A DNA stretch of 64,000 bases, from NCBI RefSeq assembly GCF_030285365.1, contig NZ_JASVDS010000006.1, positions 229,370 to 293,369 on the forward strand, written 5' to 3'. Below are positions 43,514-56,421 of the stretch, piece by piece; position 1 is the stretch's first letter; each line of letters opens with the position of its first letter. The position numbers and the translations under genes are program-made. This DNA is from Roseateles subflavus (GTDB lineage Bacteria > Pseudomonadota > Gammaproteobacteria > Burkholderiales > Burkholderiaceae_C). The notes beneath the pieces were generated by a model. It was not told the origin of the DNA, made no database searches, and saw nothing but the letters and a program-made list of their open reading frames with translations.

Positions 43514-44710
43514 TCAGCTCGCCCGCTTCAGCAACGCCAGCGTCGGCCGCAGCCGCGGCGCCACCACCGGCACCGTCAGCATCGTGCTTCCCACCGCCAT
43601 CAGCAGCAGCGCGGTGAAGGTCTCGGCGGTGATGATCTGCTTGTCCAGCAACACGTTGGCGAAGATGATCATGATCAGCGCCTTGGTTTGCAGCAGCCAG
43701 CCGATGATGCTGGCCTCGCCGGGAGGCCAGCGCAGGATCCGACCGGCGATCCGCAGGCCCAGGAGCTTGCCGGCCACGGAGGCCGCCAGCAGCAGCGCGG
43801 CCACGCCGAAGACCGCATAGCCGCCCATCTGCCAGTTGGTGCGCAGCCCCGTGGAGAGGAAGAACACCGGCATCAGCACCATCAGCACGTGGTGGCGCAG
43901 CAGGTCCATGTGGTCCTGGTTGAACCAGTCCGCGTCCATCACGGCCCCGGCGAGGAAGGCGCCGACCATGAAGTGCAGGCCGGACCAGTCGGCCCCGAAG
44001 GACACGATCGCCAGCCAGATCAGGCTCACGAACCAGCGGTCGCGCTCGGGCAGGCGCCGCATCAGCGCGCGCAGGCCCCAGGTCGCCACCGCGAAGGCCA
44101 GCAGGAACAGGCCCTGCCGACCCACGCGCGTCCAGTCCATGAGGATCAGCGCCAGCACGCCCCAGATGGCGATGTCGTCGAGGCTGGCATAGCGCAGGAT
44201 GCGCTGGCCCAGCGGCTGGCGAAGGATCTCCAGCTTCTCCATCAGCAGGATGAGGATGGGCAGCGCCGTCACCGCGCAGGACATGCCCACGCCCAGCACG
44301 AACTGCCAGGTCTCGGCCTTCGCCCCCATCCAGCCACCGCCGAGCAGGCCCAGGCCCACGAGACTGCCCGCGATCAGCGGCGTGCCCAGCGCCAGACCGG
44401 CCGTGATGCCACTCTCCACGCGATGGATCCAGGCCTTCTTCAGATCCAGCTCGATGCCGGCGATCCACACGAAGAGCATCACCGCCCACCAGGCCACGCC
44501 GTTGAGGGACTGCACCACCGGCGCACTGAACACGAACTGGTAGTAGTCCGGAAACGCGCGGCCCAGCACGCCCGGCCCGAGCACGATGCCCGTGAGGATC
44601 TGGACGACGACCAGCGGGGCCCAGTAGTCGGTGCGCCCCAGCCGCCAGATCAGGTAGGGCACCGTGAAGATGATCGTCATCGCGATCAGGAAGACTTCGG
44701 TCGTGTTCAT
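43514..44710 (-). CDS. Cation:proton antiporter (CPA2/KefB-like)
   Basis: A 398-residue membrane protein with about twelve helices and the Na+/H+ exchanger domain. AVMLFVWIAGIELDLKKAW and ASLDDIAIWGVLALILMDW hold the acidic pair region typical of CPA2 antiporters, and GVGMSCAVTALPILILLMEKLE a discontinuous helix. There is no RCK/TrkA-N regulatory domain, so it is a short form. It exchanges Na+ or K+ for protons across the inner membrane; which ion is not clear. Confidence 0.88.
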   Translation of the reverse strand: MNTTEVFLIAMTIIFTVPYLIWRLGRTDYWAPLVVVQILTGIVLGPGVLGRAFPDYYQFVFSAPVVQSLNGVAWWAVMLFVWIAGIELDLKKAWIHRVESGITAGLALGTPLIAGSLVGLGLLGGGWMGAKAETWQFVLGVGMSCAVTALPILILLMEKLEILRQPLGQRILRYASLDDIAIWGVLALILMDWTRVGRQGLFLLAFAVATWGLRALMRRLPERDRWFVSLIWLAIVSFGADWSGLHFMVGAFLAGAVMDADWFNQDHMDLLRHHVLMVLMPVFFLSTGLRTNWQMGGYAVFGVAALLLAASVAGKLLGLRIAGRILRWPPGEASIIGWLLQTKALIMIIFANVLLDKQIITAETFTALLLMAVGSTMLTVPVVAPRLRPTLALLKRAS

Positions 44711-44805
44711 CGGCGCATGATGCCCGCCCCGCCCCGCCCGGCGCAGCAGGGCTCACCCGGAGGCCATGCATCTTGAAACCCGATGAAACCGGGCGCGCCA
44801 GTCCG

Positions 44806-45537
44806 CTAGTGCAGGTCGTCCCAGGCCGGCACCAGGGAGATCACGGCCAGCAGCACGGCGATGGGGATGGTGAAGCCGTAGCCGATGGCCTTGAAGCCGT
44901 AGGCCCCCGAGACGCCGCCCACGAGAAAGGCCGCCAGCAGGCCGCCGAGCACCTTGAGGCGGTCGCGGTCCGCACGGACGGGGTTGGGCAGCGCGGGGTC
45001 GGCATTCCAGTACACGAGCTTGCCGAGCTCGATGCCGAGGTCCGTCACGATGCCCGTCATGTGCGTCGTGCGGATGACCGCGCCGGACAGCTTGGTCACG
45101 ACCGCGTTCTGCAGGCCCATGATGAAGCACAGCAGGATCACGGTGAAGGGCAGCAGCAGGCCCTCAAAGGCGGCCAGGCGCGCGCCCAGGAGGCCGAAGC
45201 CCAGGATGAGCACCGACTCCAGCAGCAGCGGCAGGGCATATTCGCTGGCCAGGGCCCGTCGCCGCGCAAAGTTGACGAGGATGCCGCTGCACATCGCCCC
45301 CAGCAGGAAGGACAGCACGCCGATGACGCCGTCCACGACCAGGTCCAGCTGCCCCAGCGCCAGGTTGTCCGCCACCGCGGACACGATGCCCGTGACGTGC
45401 GAGGTGTACTGACGCACCGCGAGATAGCCCCCGGCGTTGATGGCCCCCGCGACCAGGGCCAGCAGCCAGCCCAGCTGGCGGTTGGCGGCAACGGTGCGGT
45501 GGCGCCCGATCAGGAATCTGGCGTAGTGGGTGGGCAT
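44806..45537 (-). CDS. DUF1275 (YoaK-family) membrane protein
   Basis: A 243-residue membrane protein with six to seven helices. LALVAGAINAGGYLAV and SHVTGIVSAVADNLA near the N-terminus and MGLQNAVVTKLSGAVIRTTHMTG in the middle match the DUF1275/YoaK family, whose biochemical role is unknown. I chose the ATG at 45537 rather than an earlier one 12 codons upstream. It lies 95 bp from the antiporter on the same strand. Confidence 0.87.
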   Translation of the reverse strand: MPTHYARFLIGRHRTVAANRQLGWLLALVAGAINAGGYLAVRQYTSHVTGIVSAVADNLALGQLDLVVDGVIGVLSFLLGAMCSGILVNFARRRALASEYALPLLLESVLILGFGLLGARLAAFEGLLLPFTVILLCFIMGLQNAVVTKLSGAVIRTTHMTGIVTDLGIELGKLVYWNADPALPNPVRADRDRLKVLGGLLAAFLVGGVSGAYGFKAIGYGFTIPIAVLLAVISLVPAWDDLH

Positions 45538-45616
45538 GCGCGAGGCGTTCGAAAGGGGGCGTGCAGACCGCATTTGACCACTGACGCGCCAGGCGTCGTC
45601 GCCAGGCGCCCGGCCG

Positions 45617-46324
45617 TCACGGCTTCGGCGCCGGCCGCGACTGGGTCCGTTTCAGGTCGGCGTGCTGCGCCTCGCGCAACTGCCGGGCGTAGGCACCCCA
45701 CTCCGACACGTAGCGGTCGAAGTCCGCCAGGCTGAGCCTGAGCACGCTGAAGGTCGACGCCCCCTTGCCCAGCAGCACCTCCACGCCCGACCGGCAATGC
45801 CGGTGGCCCGGCAGGTCCTGCTGGTAGCTGACGACGGGATAGGCGGCGGGCCAGCACTTGCTGACGCTGTTGGGGGAGCTCCAGTCCTTCAGCGCCGCCC
45901 AGTGCAGCTCGTGGAGGCCGCCCTCGCTGGGCAGGGCCGGGCCGTACTTCTGGACCATCTCGGCCCGCGCGGCCGACACCGCCCTCGGCTTGTCCAGCGT
46001 CTCTTCGCGGGCAATCACCAGGGCCTTGCCCGTGAGTGGCCCGAAGCCGATGCCGATGGCGGCCTGGCGCTCGCCCTGCGGGCTCCGCCGGACGTAGAAG
46101 ACCTCGGCGACATGCGCCGGCATGCCCGCCGCCGCTGGCAATGTCTTGCGACTGAGCAGCACATAGCCGAGCGCGCGGGTGATGCTGTCGACCTCGTCGG
46201 CGGACTGCCCCACTGCCAGGCCCAGGGTCTCCAGCGTGCGAGGCGCGGCCTGCGCCCCGGCCAGCCCCGGAGACGCGGCAAACAAGCAGGCAAGCACGAC
46301 GGCAGCAGCGGACGGATGGCGCAT
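45617..46324 (-). CDS. Exported protein of unknown function
   Basis: A 235-residue protein with a signal peptide (AAAVVLACLFAASPGLAGAQA) and a soluble domain starting TLETLGLAVGQSADEVDSI. Two cysteines (SKCWPAAYP and HRHCRSG) could form a disulfide. The helical start followed by beta strands resembles small periplasmic lipid- or ligand-binding proteins, but no family is recognised. The ATG at 46324 precedes the signal peptide. It stands alone, 145 bp from malQ. Confidence 0.7.
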   Translation of the reverse strand: MRHPSAAAVVLACLFAASPGLAGAQAAPRTLETLGLAVGQSADEVDSITRALGYVLLSRKTLPAAAGMPAHVAEVFYVRRSPQGERQAAIGIGFGPLTGKALVIAREETLDKPRAVSAARAEMVQKYGPALPSEGGLHELHWAALKDWSSPNSVSKCWPAAYPVVSYQQDLPGHRHCRSGVEVLLGKGASTFSVLRLSLADFDRYVSEWGAYARQLREAQHADLKRTQSRPAPKP

Positions 46325-46469
46325 GGAGGACCCCAAACTGGTGGCAAGCCATGGCTGCGGATGGCCATGTCGCGCCGATTGTGGGCACACTCGCGAAGCA
46401 CCATCGGCCCTTGTTGTAAGGGCCTGTATCCGTTCTCAAAGCCGCGGCCGGATCCGCCGCCCCGGCCAA

Positions 46470-47984
46470 TCAGGGCAGGCGCATCAGCCCCACGTCCGCC
46501 CGCCCGCTGGCGGCGGTGATAAGCCCCAGCACGCGGGTGTGCTCGCCCGTCACCAGGTCCCAGCGCAGGCGCCAGGCCCAGTTGCCGCCAAGGATGCCCG
46601 GCACGTTCATGCGGTGCTCGCCACCCAGGCCCAGCACATCCTGCATGGGGAAGACGGCCATAGTGGCGACGGAGTTGCAGCAGGCACGGATCATGGCCCA
46701 GTGCACGTCGTGCTCGCCGCAGGCCAGGTAGGCGCCGGCGAAGGCGCGCTCGCGGGCGCTGGCGTTGCGCCACCAGCCCAGCACGGTGTCGTTGTCGTGC
46801 GTGCCGGTGTAGGCCACGGCGGCGCGCGGCCACATCTGCGGCAGGAACTCGTGCGTGCCGTCGCCGCCGAAGCCGAACTGCAGGATCTTCATGCCGGGGA
46901 AGCCGCAGGCGTCGCGCAGCTGGTGCACATCCTCGGTGATGAAGCCCAGGTCCTCGGCCACGATGGGCAGCGGGCCCAGGGCCTGCTCGATGGCATCGAA
47001 CAAGGCCTGGCCGGGGCCGGTGCGCCACACGCCCTGCTTGGCGTCGGGGCTGCTGCCGGGGATCTCGTAGTAGCCGGCGAAGCCGCGGAAGTGGTCGATG
47101 CGGAAGACGTCGGCACTGCTCAGCGCGCGACGCACGCGGGCCGTCCACCAGGCATAGCCTTCGGCGGCCATGCGGTCCCAGCGGTACAGCGGATTGCCCC
47201 AGCGCTGGCCCTCGGCGGAGAGCGCATCGGGCGGCACGCCGGCCACGGTGACGGTCTGGAACTGCGCGTCAAGGTCGTAGAGGTCCGGGCGGGCCCAGCA
47301 GTCGGCGCTGTCGTGGGCGACGAAGATGGGCAGGTCGCCCATGATGCGCACGCCGCGCTCGTTGGCGTAGCGCTTCAGACCGGCGACCTGCCAGTCGAAG
47401 CACCACTGCACGAAGCACCAGAAGGCGATCTCGGCGGCGTGCTCACGGCGTGCGGCGGCGAGGGCCGCGGTTTCACGGCGTGCCAGGTCTTGCGGCCACA
47501 GCCACCAGGGCTGACCGCCGCGCGGGCTGCGGATGGCCATGAAGAGCGCGTAGTCGTCCAGCCAGTCGGCCTGTGCGGCGCACCAGGCCGCGAACTCGGC
47601 CCGCTCGGCCGCCGTCGCCTTCGCCCGGAAGCCGGCCTCGGCGAGGCGCAGTTGCTGTTCACGCCAGGGCAGCACGCGGCCGTAGTCGACGCGCGCGGCG
47701 TCGAAGCCTTCGGGCGGCAGCTGCGGCGCACTCGTCCAGCCCTTCTCGACCAAGGGCTCGAAGGCCACCATCCAGGGGCTGCCGGCAAAGGCCGAGACGC
47801 CCTGGTAGGGGCTGTCACCCGGGCCGATGGGCGTCGAGGGCAGCCATTGCCACAGCCCCTGGCCGGCGGACTGCAGCCAGTCCACATAGCGGTAGGCATC
47901 GGGGCCGAAGTCGCCCATGCCGTGCGGGCCGGGCAGCGAGGTGATGTGCAGCAGCACACCGGCGAGGCGTTGGTTCAGGTCCAT
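46470..47984 (-). CDS. malQ: 4-alpha-glucanotransferase (amylomaltase, GH77)
   Basis: A 504-residue GH77 enzyme that disproportionates maltodextrins, releasing glucose and lengthening acceptors. The catalytic residues are visible: nucleophile Asp in DVFRIDHFRGFAGYYEIP, acid/base Glu in PIVAEDLGFIT and the third Asp in YTGTHDNDTVLGW. It starts LNQRLAGVLLHITSLPGPHG, the usual N-terminus. It is the last gene of the minus-strand glgP-glgB-glgX-malQ series, 54 bp after glgX, and works on dextrins imported by the divergent Mal transporter. Confidence 0.96.
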   Translation of the reverse strand: MDLNQRLAGVLLHITSLPGPHGMGDFGPDAYRYVDWLQSAGQGLWQWLPSTPIGPGDSPYQGVSAFAGSPWMVAFEPLVEKGWTSAPQLPPEGFDAARVDYGRVLPWREQQLRLAEAGFRAKATAAERAEFAAWCAAQADWLDDYALFMAIRSPRGGQPWWLWPQDLARRETAALAAARREHAAEIAFWCFVQWCFDWQVAGLKRYANERGVRIMGDLPIFVAHDSADCWARPDLYDLDAQFQTVTVAGVPPDALSAEGQRWGNPLYRWDRMAAEGYAWWTARVRRALSSADVFRIDHFRGFAGYYEIPGSSPDAKQGVWRTGPGQALFDAIEQALGPLPIVAEDLGFITEDVHQLRDACGFPGMKILQFGFGGDGTHEFLPQMWPRAAVAYTGTHDNDTVLGWWRNASARERAFAGAYLACGEHDVHWAMIRACCNSVATMAVFPMQDVLGLGGEHRMNVPGILGGNWAWRLRWDLVTGEHTRVLGLITAASGRADVGLMRLP

Positions 47985-48038
47985 GCGCGCAAGTCTCGTA
48001 CAAATGGGAGGGAAATGGAGGGTGAGGCGCTCACCGGC

Positions 48039-50207
48039 TCAGGGCGCCTGTGACTGCAGCAGCCAGACGCTGTGCGCCGGCACCTCGAGGGCGAGATCCA
48101 GGGACAGCGCCTGCACCGCGGGGCGGCCGTCGGCCTGGCTGCTGTCGAGCAGCAGACGCCAGTGCGTGCCGCGGCACTCGGCCGGCGCCTGGAAACGCAG
48201 TGGCTGCGGCTCCGGGTTGAAGAGCAGCGCCAGCGGCGGGGACTCGCCAGCCGGCAGGGAGGAGATCACGCAGGCCAGGGCCTGCTCGTGGCCGAGGTGC
48301 CAGTCCTGCACCTGCATCTCGTGACCGTGCGGCGAGAACCAGCGCAGCTGCGCATCCCCCGGCTGGGCGCAGGCGCCCTGCCCGGCCGACACGAACCAGC
48401 GCTCGTGCCGCAGCAGCGGCTGCGCGCGGCGCAGGGCGCTCACGCGGGCCACGAAGGCCTGCAGCGCGGCGCTGTCGTGGTGCCAGTCCAGCCAGCCCAG
48501 CGGGTTGTCCTGGCAGTAGGCGTTGTTGTTGCCCTGCTGCGTGTTGGCCAGCTCGTCGCCCGCATTGAGCATGGGCGTGCCCTGGGCCAGCAGCAGCGTG
48601 GCCAGCATGGCGCGGCGCAGGCGCTCGCGCGTGGCCTGCACGTCGGCAGGGGCCCCCTCGCCCTCATGGCCGAAATGGTGGGCCAGCTCGCCGTCGCGGC
48701 CGTCGCGGTTGTCCTCGCCGTTGGCCTGGTTGTGCTTGCCGCTGTAGCTCAGCAGGTCGTGCAGGGTGTAGCCGTCATGCACGGCGATGAAGTTGACCGA
48801 GGCCGTGGGCAGGCGCTGCGCATGGTGGAACACATCGCTCGACGCGCTGAAGCGGCGGGCGAACTCGCCGCGGCTGATGGCGTGCCCCAGGCGCGGCTGC
48901 GTGGCCGCCGGGCCGATCCAGTAGCCGCGCACGGCGTCGCGGAACTTGTCGTTCCACTCCATGAAGCGACCGGGGAAGCGGCCCAGCTGGTAGCCGTCAT
49001 AGCCCGCATCCCAGGGCTCGGCGATCAGGTGGACGCCCGCCAGCACCGGGTCCTGGCGAAGCGCCGTGAAGAAGGCGGCGTGCGGATCGAAGCCATGCGC
49101 GACGCGCCCCAGCACCGGCGCGAGGTCGAAGCGGAAGCCGTCCACGCCCATCTCCTGCACCCAGAAGCGCAGCGAATCGAGCACGAACTGCGCCACGCGC
49201 GGATGCTGCGCATTCAGGGTGTTGCCGCAGCCCGTGAGGTTCTCGGCGCGGCTCGCGTCGTCGGGCACGTGGCGGTAGTAGCTGCGGTTGTCCAGCCCGC
49301 GCCACGAGAGCGTCGGACCGAACTCGTTGCCCTCCGGCGTGTGGTTGTAGACGACGTCCAGCACCACCTCCAGCCCCGCGGCATGCAGGGCTTCGACCAT
49401 GGCGCGGAACTCCGCCGCCACCCGGGCCGGATCATGGCGCACCGCGCTGCTGGCCAGGCGCGGATCCGGCGCGAAGAAGCCCAGCGTGTTGTAGCCCCAG
49501 TAGTTGTGCAGGCCCTTGTCGCCCAGGTGCGGCTCGTCGATGGCGTAGTGCACCGGCAGCAGCGAGAGCGTGCTCACCCCCAGGCGCTGGAAATGGGCGA
49601 TGGCCGCCGGATGCGCCAGCGCCGCGTAGCTGCCGCGCAGGGCTTCGGGGATGTCGGGGTGCTGCGCCGAGAAGCCCTTCACATGGACCTCGTACAGCAG
49701 CAGATCGGCGGCCGCGTGCCGCGGCGCGGAGGCCCGCGGGCTCGGCTGCAGCGCCGGCGCCGCCACGCGGGCCTTCAGCGCGTGCAGGGCGTTGTCCCGC
49801 ACATCCAGGCTGCGTGCGCCGTCCGGATGGCCCAGCTCGTAGCCGTGGTGCTCGGCGCGCCAGGCGAAGCGACCGACGATCTCGCGGGCGTAGGGGTCGA
49901 GCAGCAGCTTGTGCGCATTGAAGCGGTGCCCCCGCTCGGGCGCATACGGCCCGTGCGCCCGCAAGCCGTAGACAAGACCTGGCCCCACGCCGGGCAGGAA
50001 GCCATGGAAGACGCCGTCGTGCGGGCCGTGCAGACGGTAGCGACGCAACTCGCGCTGGCCGTCGGCATCGAACACGCACAGCTCGAGGGCCTCGGCATGC
50101 TCGGAGAACACGGCGACGTTGACGCCGCCGTCGCGGGCCTGGGTGCCCAGGGGCTCGGTGCGGCCCGGCAGCAGCGGGTCCGGCAGGGACAGGAAGGCGT
50201 CAGGCAT
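48039..50207 (-). CDS. glgX: Glycogen debranching enzyme GlgX (GH13_11)
   Basis: A 722-residue GH13 enzyme hydrolysing alpha-1,6 branches of phosphorylase-limited glycogen. An N-terminal CBM48-like part (VNVAVFSEHAEALELCVFD) precedes the catalytic barrel: Asp in VDGFRFDLAPVLG, Glu in LIAEPWDAG and Asp in FIAVHDGYTLHDLLSY. It overlaps the glgB end by 8 bp and is therefore coupled to it. Together with GlgP it breaks glycogen down to glucose-1-phosphate and short dextrins for MalQ. Confidence 0.96.
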   Translation of the reverse strand: MPDAFLSLPDPLLPGRTEPLGTQARDGGVNVAVFSEHAEALELCVFDADGQRELRRYRLHGPHDGVFHGFLPGVGPGLVYGLRAHGPYAPERGHRFNAHKLLLDPYAREIVGRFAWRAEHHGYELGHPDGARSLDVRDNALHALKARVAAPALQPSPRASAPRHAAADLLLYEVHVKGFSAQHPDIPEALRGSYAALAHPAAIAHFQRLGVSTLSLLPVHYAIDEPHLGDKGLHNYWGYNTLGFFAPDPRLASSAVRHDPARVAAEFRAMVEALHAAGLEVVLDVVYNHTPEGNEFGPTLSWRGLDNRSYYRHVPDDASRAENLTGCGNTLNAQHPRVAQFVLDSLRFWVQEMGVDGFRFDLAPVLGRVAHGFDPHAAFFTALRQDPVLAGVHLIAEPWDAGYDGYQLGRFPGRFMEWNDKFRDAVRGYWIGPAATQPRLGHAISRGEFARRFSASSDVFHHAQRLPTASVNFIAVHDGYTLHDLLSYSGKHNQANGEDNRDGRDGELAHHFGHEGEGAPADVQATRERLRRAMLATLLLAQGTPMLNAGDELANTQQGNNNAYCQDNPLGWLDWHHDSAALQAFVARVSALRRAQPLLRHERWFVSAGQGACAQPGDAQLRWFSPHGHEMQVQDWHLGHEQALACVISSLPAGESPPLALLFNPEPQPLRFQAPAECRGTHWRLLLDSSQADGRPAVQALSLDLALEVPAHSVWLLQSQAP

Positions 50208-52386
50208 GGTCGTCGGACTCGGGCACTAGAAACAGGGTGGCCAGCGGCGGCAGGTGCAGGCGCAGCGCGCCGCCGGACTCGGCCAGCAGCGCGGCCGCAT
50301 TGCCGTCGTTGCTGCCGCCGTAGTGGGTCGAATCGGTGTTCAGGCGCTCGCGCCAGCGGCTGCCCTGCAGCGCCGGCGGGAGCGGGATGGCGTAGCCGGG
50401 ACGCGGCACCGGCGTGAAGTTGCAGACCACCAGCGTCCGCTCGCCGCCCGGCTCCTGGCGCAGCCACGCGAAGACGGAATGGTCGCGGTCCTCGCTCACC
50501 AGCCACTGGAAGCCCGCGGCCTCGCAGTCCTGGCGGTGCAGGCTCGGGCGCTCGCGGTAGAGGCGGTTGAGGTCGCGGATGAGCACCTGCACGCCCGCGT
50601 GGGCCGGCGCGTCGAGCAGCGCCCAGGGCAGCTCGCCGTCGTGGTTCCACTCGGTGTCCTGGGCGAACTCCTGGCCCATGAACAGCAGCTTCTTGCCCGG
50701 GTGGCCCCACATGAAGCCGTAGTAGGCGCGCAGGTTGGCGAAGCGCTGCCAGGGGTCGCCGGGCATCTTGCCCAGCATCGAGCCCTTGCCATGCACCACC
50801 TCGTCATGCGAGATCGGCAGCACGAAGTTCTCGCTGAAGGCATACACGAGGCCGAAGCTCATCTTCTCGTGGTGCCACTTGCGATGGATGGGGTCCTCGT
50901 GCATGTAGCGCAGGGTGTCGTTCATCCAGCCCATGTTCCATTTGTAGTGGAAGCCCAGGCCGCCGGCCGAGGTGGGCGCACTGACGCCGGGAAAGCTGGT
51001 CGATTCCTCCGCCACGGTGATGCCGCCGGGCGCCTCGGCGCCGATCACCTCGTTCATGCGGCGCAGGAAGGCGATGGCCTCGAGGTTCTCGCGGCCGCCG
51101 TGCACATTGGGCACCCACTCGCCGGGCGGGCGGGAGTAGTCGCGGTAGAGCATGGAGGCCACGGCGTCCACGCGCAGGCCGTCCACGCCCCACTGCTCCA
51201 GCCAGTACAGCGCATTGCCGACCAGAAACTGCTGGGTCTCGAGGCGGCCGAAGTGGTAGATCAGCGTGTTCCAGTCGCGGTGGAAGCCCTCACGCGGGTC
51301 GGCGTACTCGTAGAGGTGCGTGCCGTCGAACTGCACGAGCCCGTGGGCATCCGCCGGGAAATGCGCCGGCACCCAGTCCAGCAGCACGCCCAGCCCCTGC
51401 GCATGGCAGGCGGCCACGAAGCGCGCCAGGCCGCGCGGGTCGCCCAGGCGCGCGGTGGGCGCGTAGAGGCCCAGGGTCTGGTAGCCCCAGGAGCCGTCGA
51501 AGGGATGCTCGGCGATGGGCAGCAGCTCGATGTGCGTGAACCCCAGCCCCGCGGCATAGCCCGGCAGCGTGGCGGCCAGGGTGTCCCAGTCCACGAAGTC
51601 CGAGGCGCCCCCGCCCGGCGGACGGCGCCAGGACGGCGCATGGACCTCGTAGATGCTGATCGGGGCATCACGCCGGTTCACCGGGCGGCGGTCCACGGGC
51701 AGGCGCATCTGAGGCGGCTCGGGGCAGACGACGCTGGCGGTGTCCGGCCGGAACTGGGCCTGGCGGGCGTAGGGATCGGCCTTGCGCAAGACCTGACCCT
51801 CGGCGCCCAGGATCTCGAACTGGTAGAGGTCTCCCGCCTGCACCGCCGGGATGAACAGCTCCCACACGCCGGCCTCGTGGCGCCGCCGCATGGGATGGCG
51901 CCGTCCGTCCCACTGGTTGAAGCCCCCCACCACGCTGACCCGGCGCGCATTCGGCGCCCAGACGGCGAAGCGCGTGCCGGCCACACCGTCCACGCGCGCC
52001 AGGTGCGCGCCCAGCACCCGCCAAGGCCGCAGATGACGCCCTGCCGAGAGCGGCTCCAGGTCCTCCGAAGCGAGCTGCGGGCCGAAGGCGTAGGGATCGT
52101 CCATCACCTGCCACGGACCGTCCGGCGACCACTGCACCGAGAGCCGGTAGGCGAAGGCCTTGCGGCGGCGCGGGACGATGACCTCGAAGAACAGGCCCGG
52201 CTCGCGCACCTCCATCCGGCACAGCGCGCGGCCGGAGCCGGCATCCAGCACCTGCACGGCCTGTGCGCCCGGCAGGCAGGCGCGCAGCCACAGCCGCCCC
52301 TCGGCGTCCGCGTGCTGCCCCAGCACGGCGAAGGGGTCGCCATGCCGGGCTTGCGCCAGGGCCTGCCAGGTGCCGTCGTCGAGCAT
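50200..52386 (-). CDS. glgB: 1,4-alpha-glucan branching enzyme (GH13_9)
   Basis: A 728-residue branching enzyme. N-terminal CBM48 modules (DPFAVLGQHADAEGRLWLRA and TRFAVWAPNARRVSVVGGFN) lead to the barrel with Asp in VDGLRVDAVASMLY, Glu in ITVAEESTSFPG and Asp in LPISHDEVVHGK. It introduces alpha-1,6 branches into glucan. The ATG at 52386 lies 23 bp after the glgP stop and gives the usual length; a GTG further upstream would overlap glgP. glgA and glgC are not present here, so the unit is biased towards breakdown and remodelling. Confidence 0.95.
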   Translation of the reverse strand: MLDDGTWQALAQARHGDPFAVLGQHADAEGRLWLRACLPGAQAVQVLDAGSGRALCRMEVREPGLFFEVIVPRRRKAFAYRLSVQWSPDGPWQVMDDPYAFGPQLASEDLEPLSAGRHLRPWRVLGAHLARVDGVAGTRFAVWAPNARRVSVVGGFNQWDGRRHPMRRRHEAGVWELFIPAVQAGDLYQFEILGAEGQVLRKADPYARQAQFRPDTASVVCPEPPQMRLPVDRRPVNRRDAPISIYEVHAPSWRRPPGGGASDFVDWDTLAATLPGYAAGLGFTHIELLPIAEHPFDGSWGYQTLGLYAPTARLGDPRGLARFVAACHAQGLGVLLDWVPAHFPADAHGLVQFDGTHLYEYADPREGFHRDWNTLIYHFGRLETQQFLVGNALYWLEQWGVDGLRVDAVASMLYRDYSRPPGEWVPNVHGGRENLEAIAFLRRMNEVIGAEAPGGITVAEESTSFPGVSAPTSAGGLGFHYKWNMGWMNDTLRYMHEDPIHRKWHHEKMSFGLVYAFSENFVLPISHDEVVHGKGSMLGKMPGDPWQRFANLRAYYGFMWGHPGKKLLFMGQEFAQDTEWNHDGELPWALLDAPAHAGVQVLIRDLNRLYRERPSLHRQDCEAAGFQWLVSEDRDHSVFAWLRQEPGGERTLVVCNFTPVPRPGYAIPLPPALQGSRWRERLNTDSTHYGGSNDGNAAALLAESGGALRLHLPPLATLFLVPESDDHA

Positions 52387-52409
52387 GCCGCCGCTCGCCA
52401 CGCCGCGCG

Positions 52410-54893
<2,484 letters not shown>

Positions 54894-55096
54894 GGCACCT
54901 CGCGCCGTGGAACGGGCCGCGTTGAGAAGCGTGGACAGCATGGGCAATCATCCAGAGAGAGCGCGGCCCGGCGGCCCGCCCTCGGCAGTCGGCCGCCGGA
55001 CCCCGGTTCGGGCCCCTCGGCACATCGGACACACAGCCCACACGGACCGGACGTGTGAGCGCGACGATGAAAGTATCGCCCAGCTCGCTGATTTTG

Positions 55097-55111
55097 TGTA
55101 GTTTCACTACA
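55097..55111. promoter_or_regulatory. Operator-like site 1 (glg-mal intergenic)
   Basis: TGTAGTTTCACTACA: arms TGTAGT and ACTACA are perfect inverted repeats around TTC, the size of a LacI/GalR-type site. A near copy lies 110 bp downstream at 55207. It sits on the glgP side of the 409-bp divergent region. Confidence 0.6.
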
Positions 55112-55112
55112 G

Positions 55113-55124
55113 CGGGTTAACCCG
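55113..55124. promoter_or_regulatory. 12-bp perfect palindrome next to operator 1
   Basis: CGGGTTAACCCG is a perfect palindrome starting two bases after operator-like site 1. It may be a separate protein site; no match to a known family is claimed. Confidence 0.4.
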
Positions 55125-55185
55125 AACTGAAAGTTAAGTGCTTGATTTTCAATGGTTGCGTGACCAGCAATCAGGTTCACCCACG

Positions 55186-55221
55186 TTGTAAGACTACATT
55201 TTGAACTGTATATTCTCTACA
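55186..55221 (+). promoter_or_regulatory. mal promoter with operator-like site 2
   Basis: TTGTAA (55186-55191), 17 bp, TATATT (55209-55214) is a good sigma-70 promoter about 90 bp before malK. TGTATATTCTCTACA at 55207-55221 covers the -10 box and matches operator-like site 1 at 12 of 15 positions, so binding there would block transcription. No LacI-type gene is in the window. Confidence 0.6.
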
Positions 55222-55302
55222 AACGAGGTCCTCGGCACCGCCCGGACCACCCCATGAGCGAGACAAGCCGACCGGCGCCAGCCGGCTGGCGGAGGTAGAC
55301 AA

Positions 55303-56417
<1,115 letters not shown>

Positions 56418-56421
<4 letters not shown>

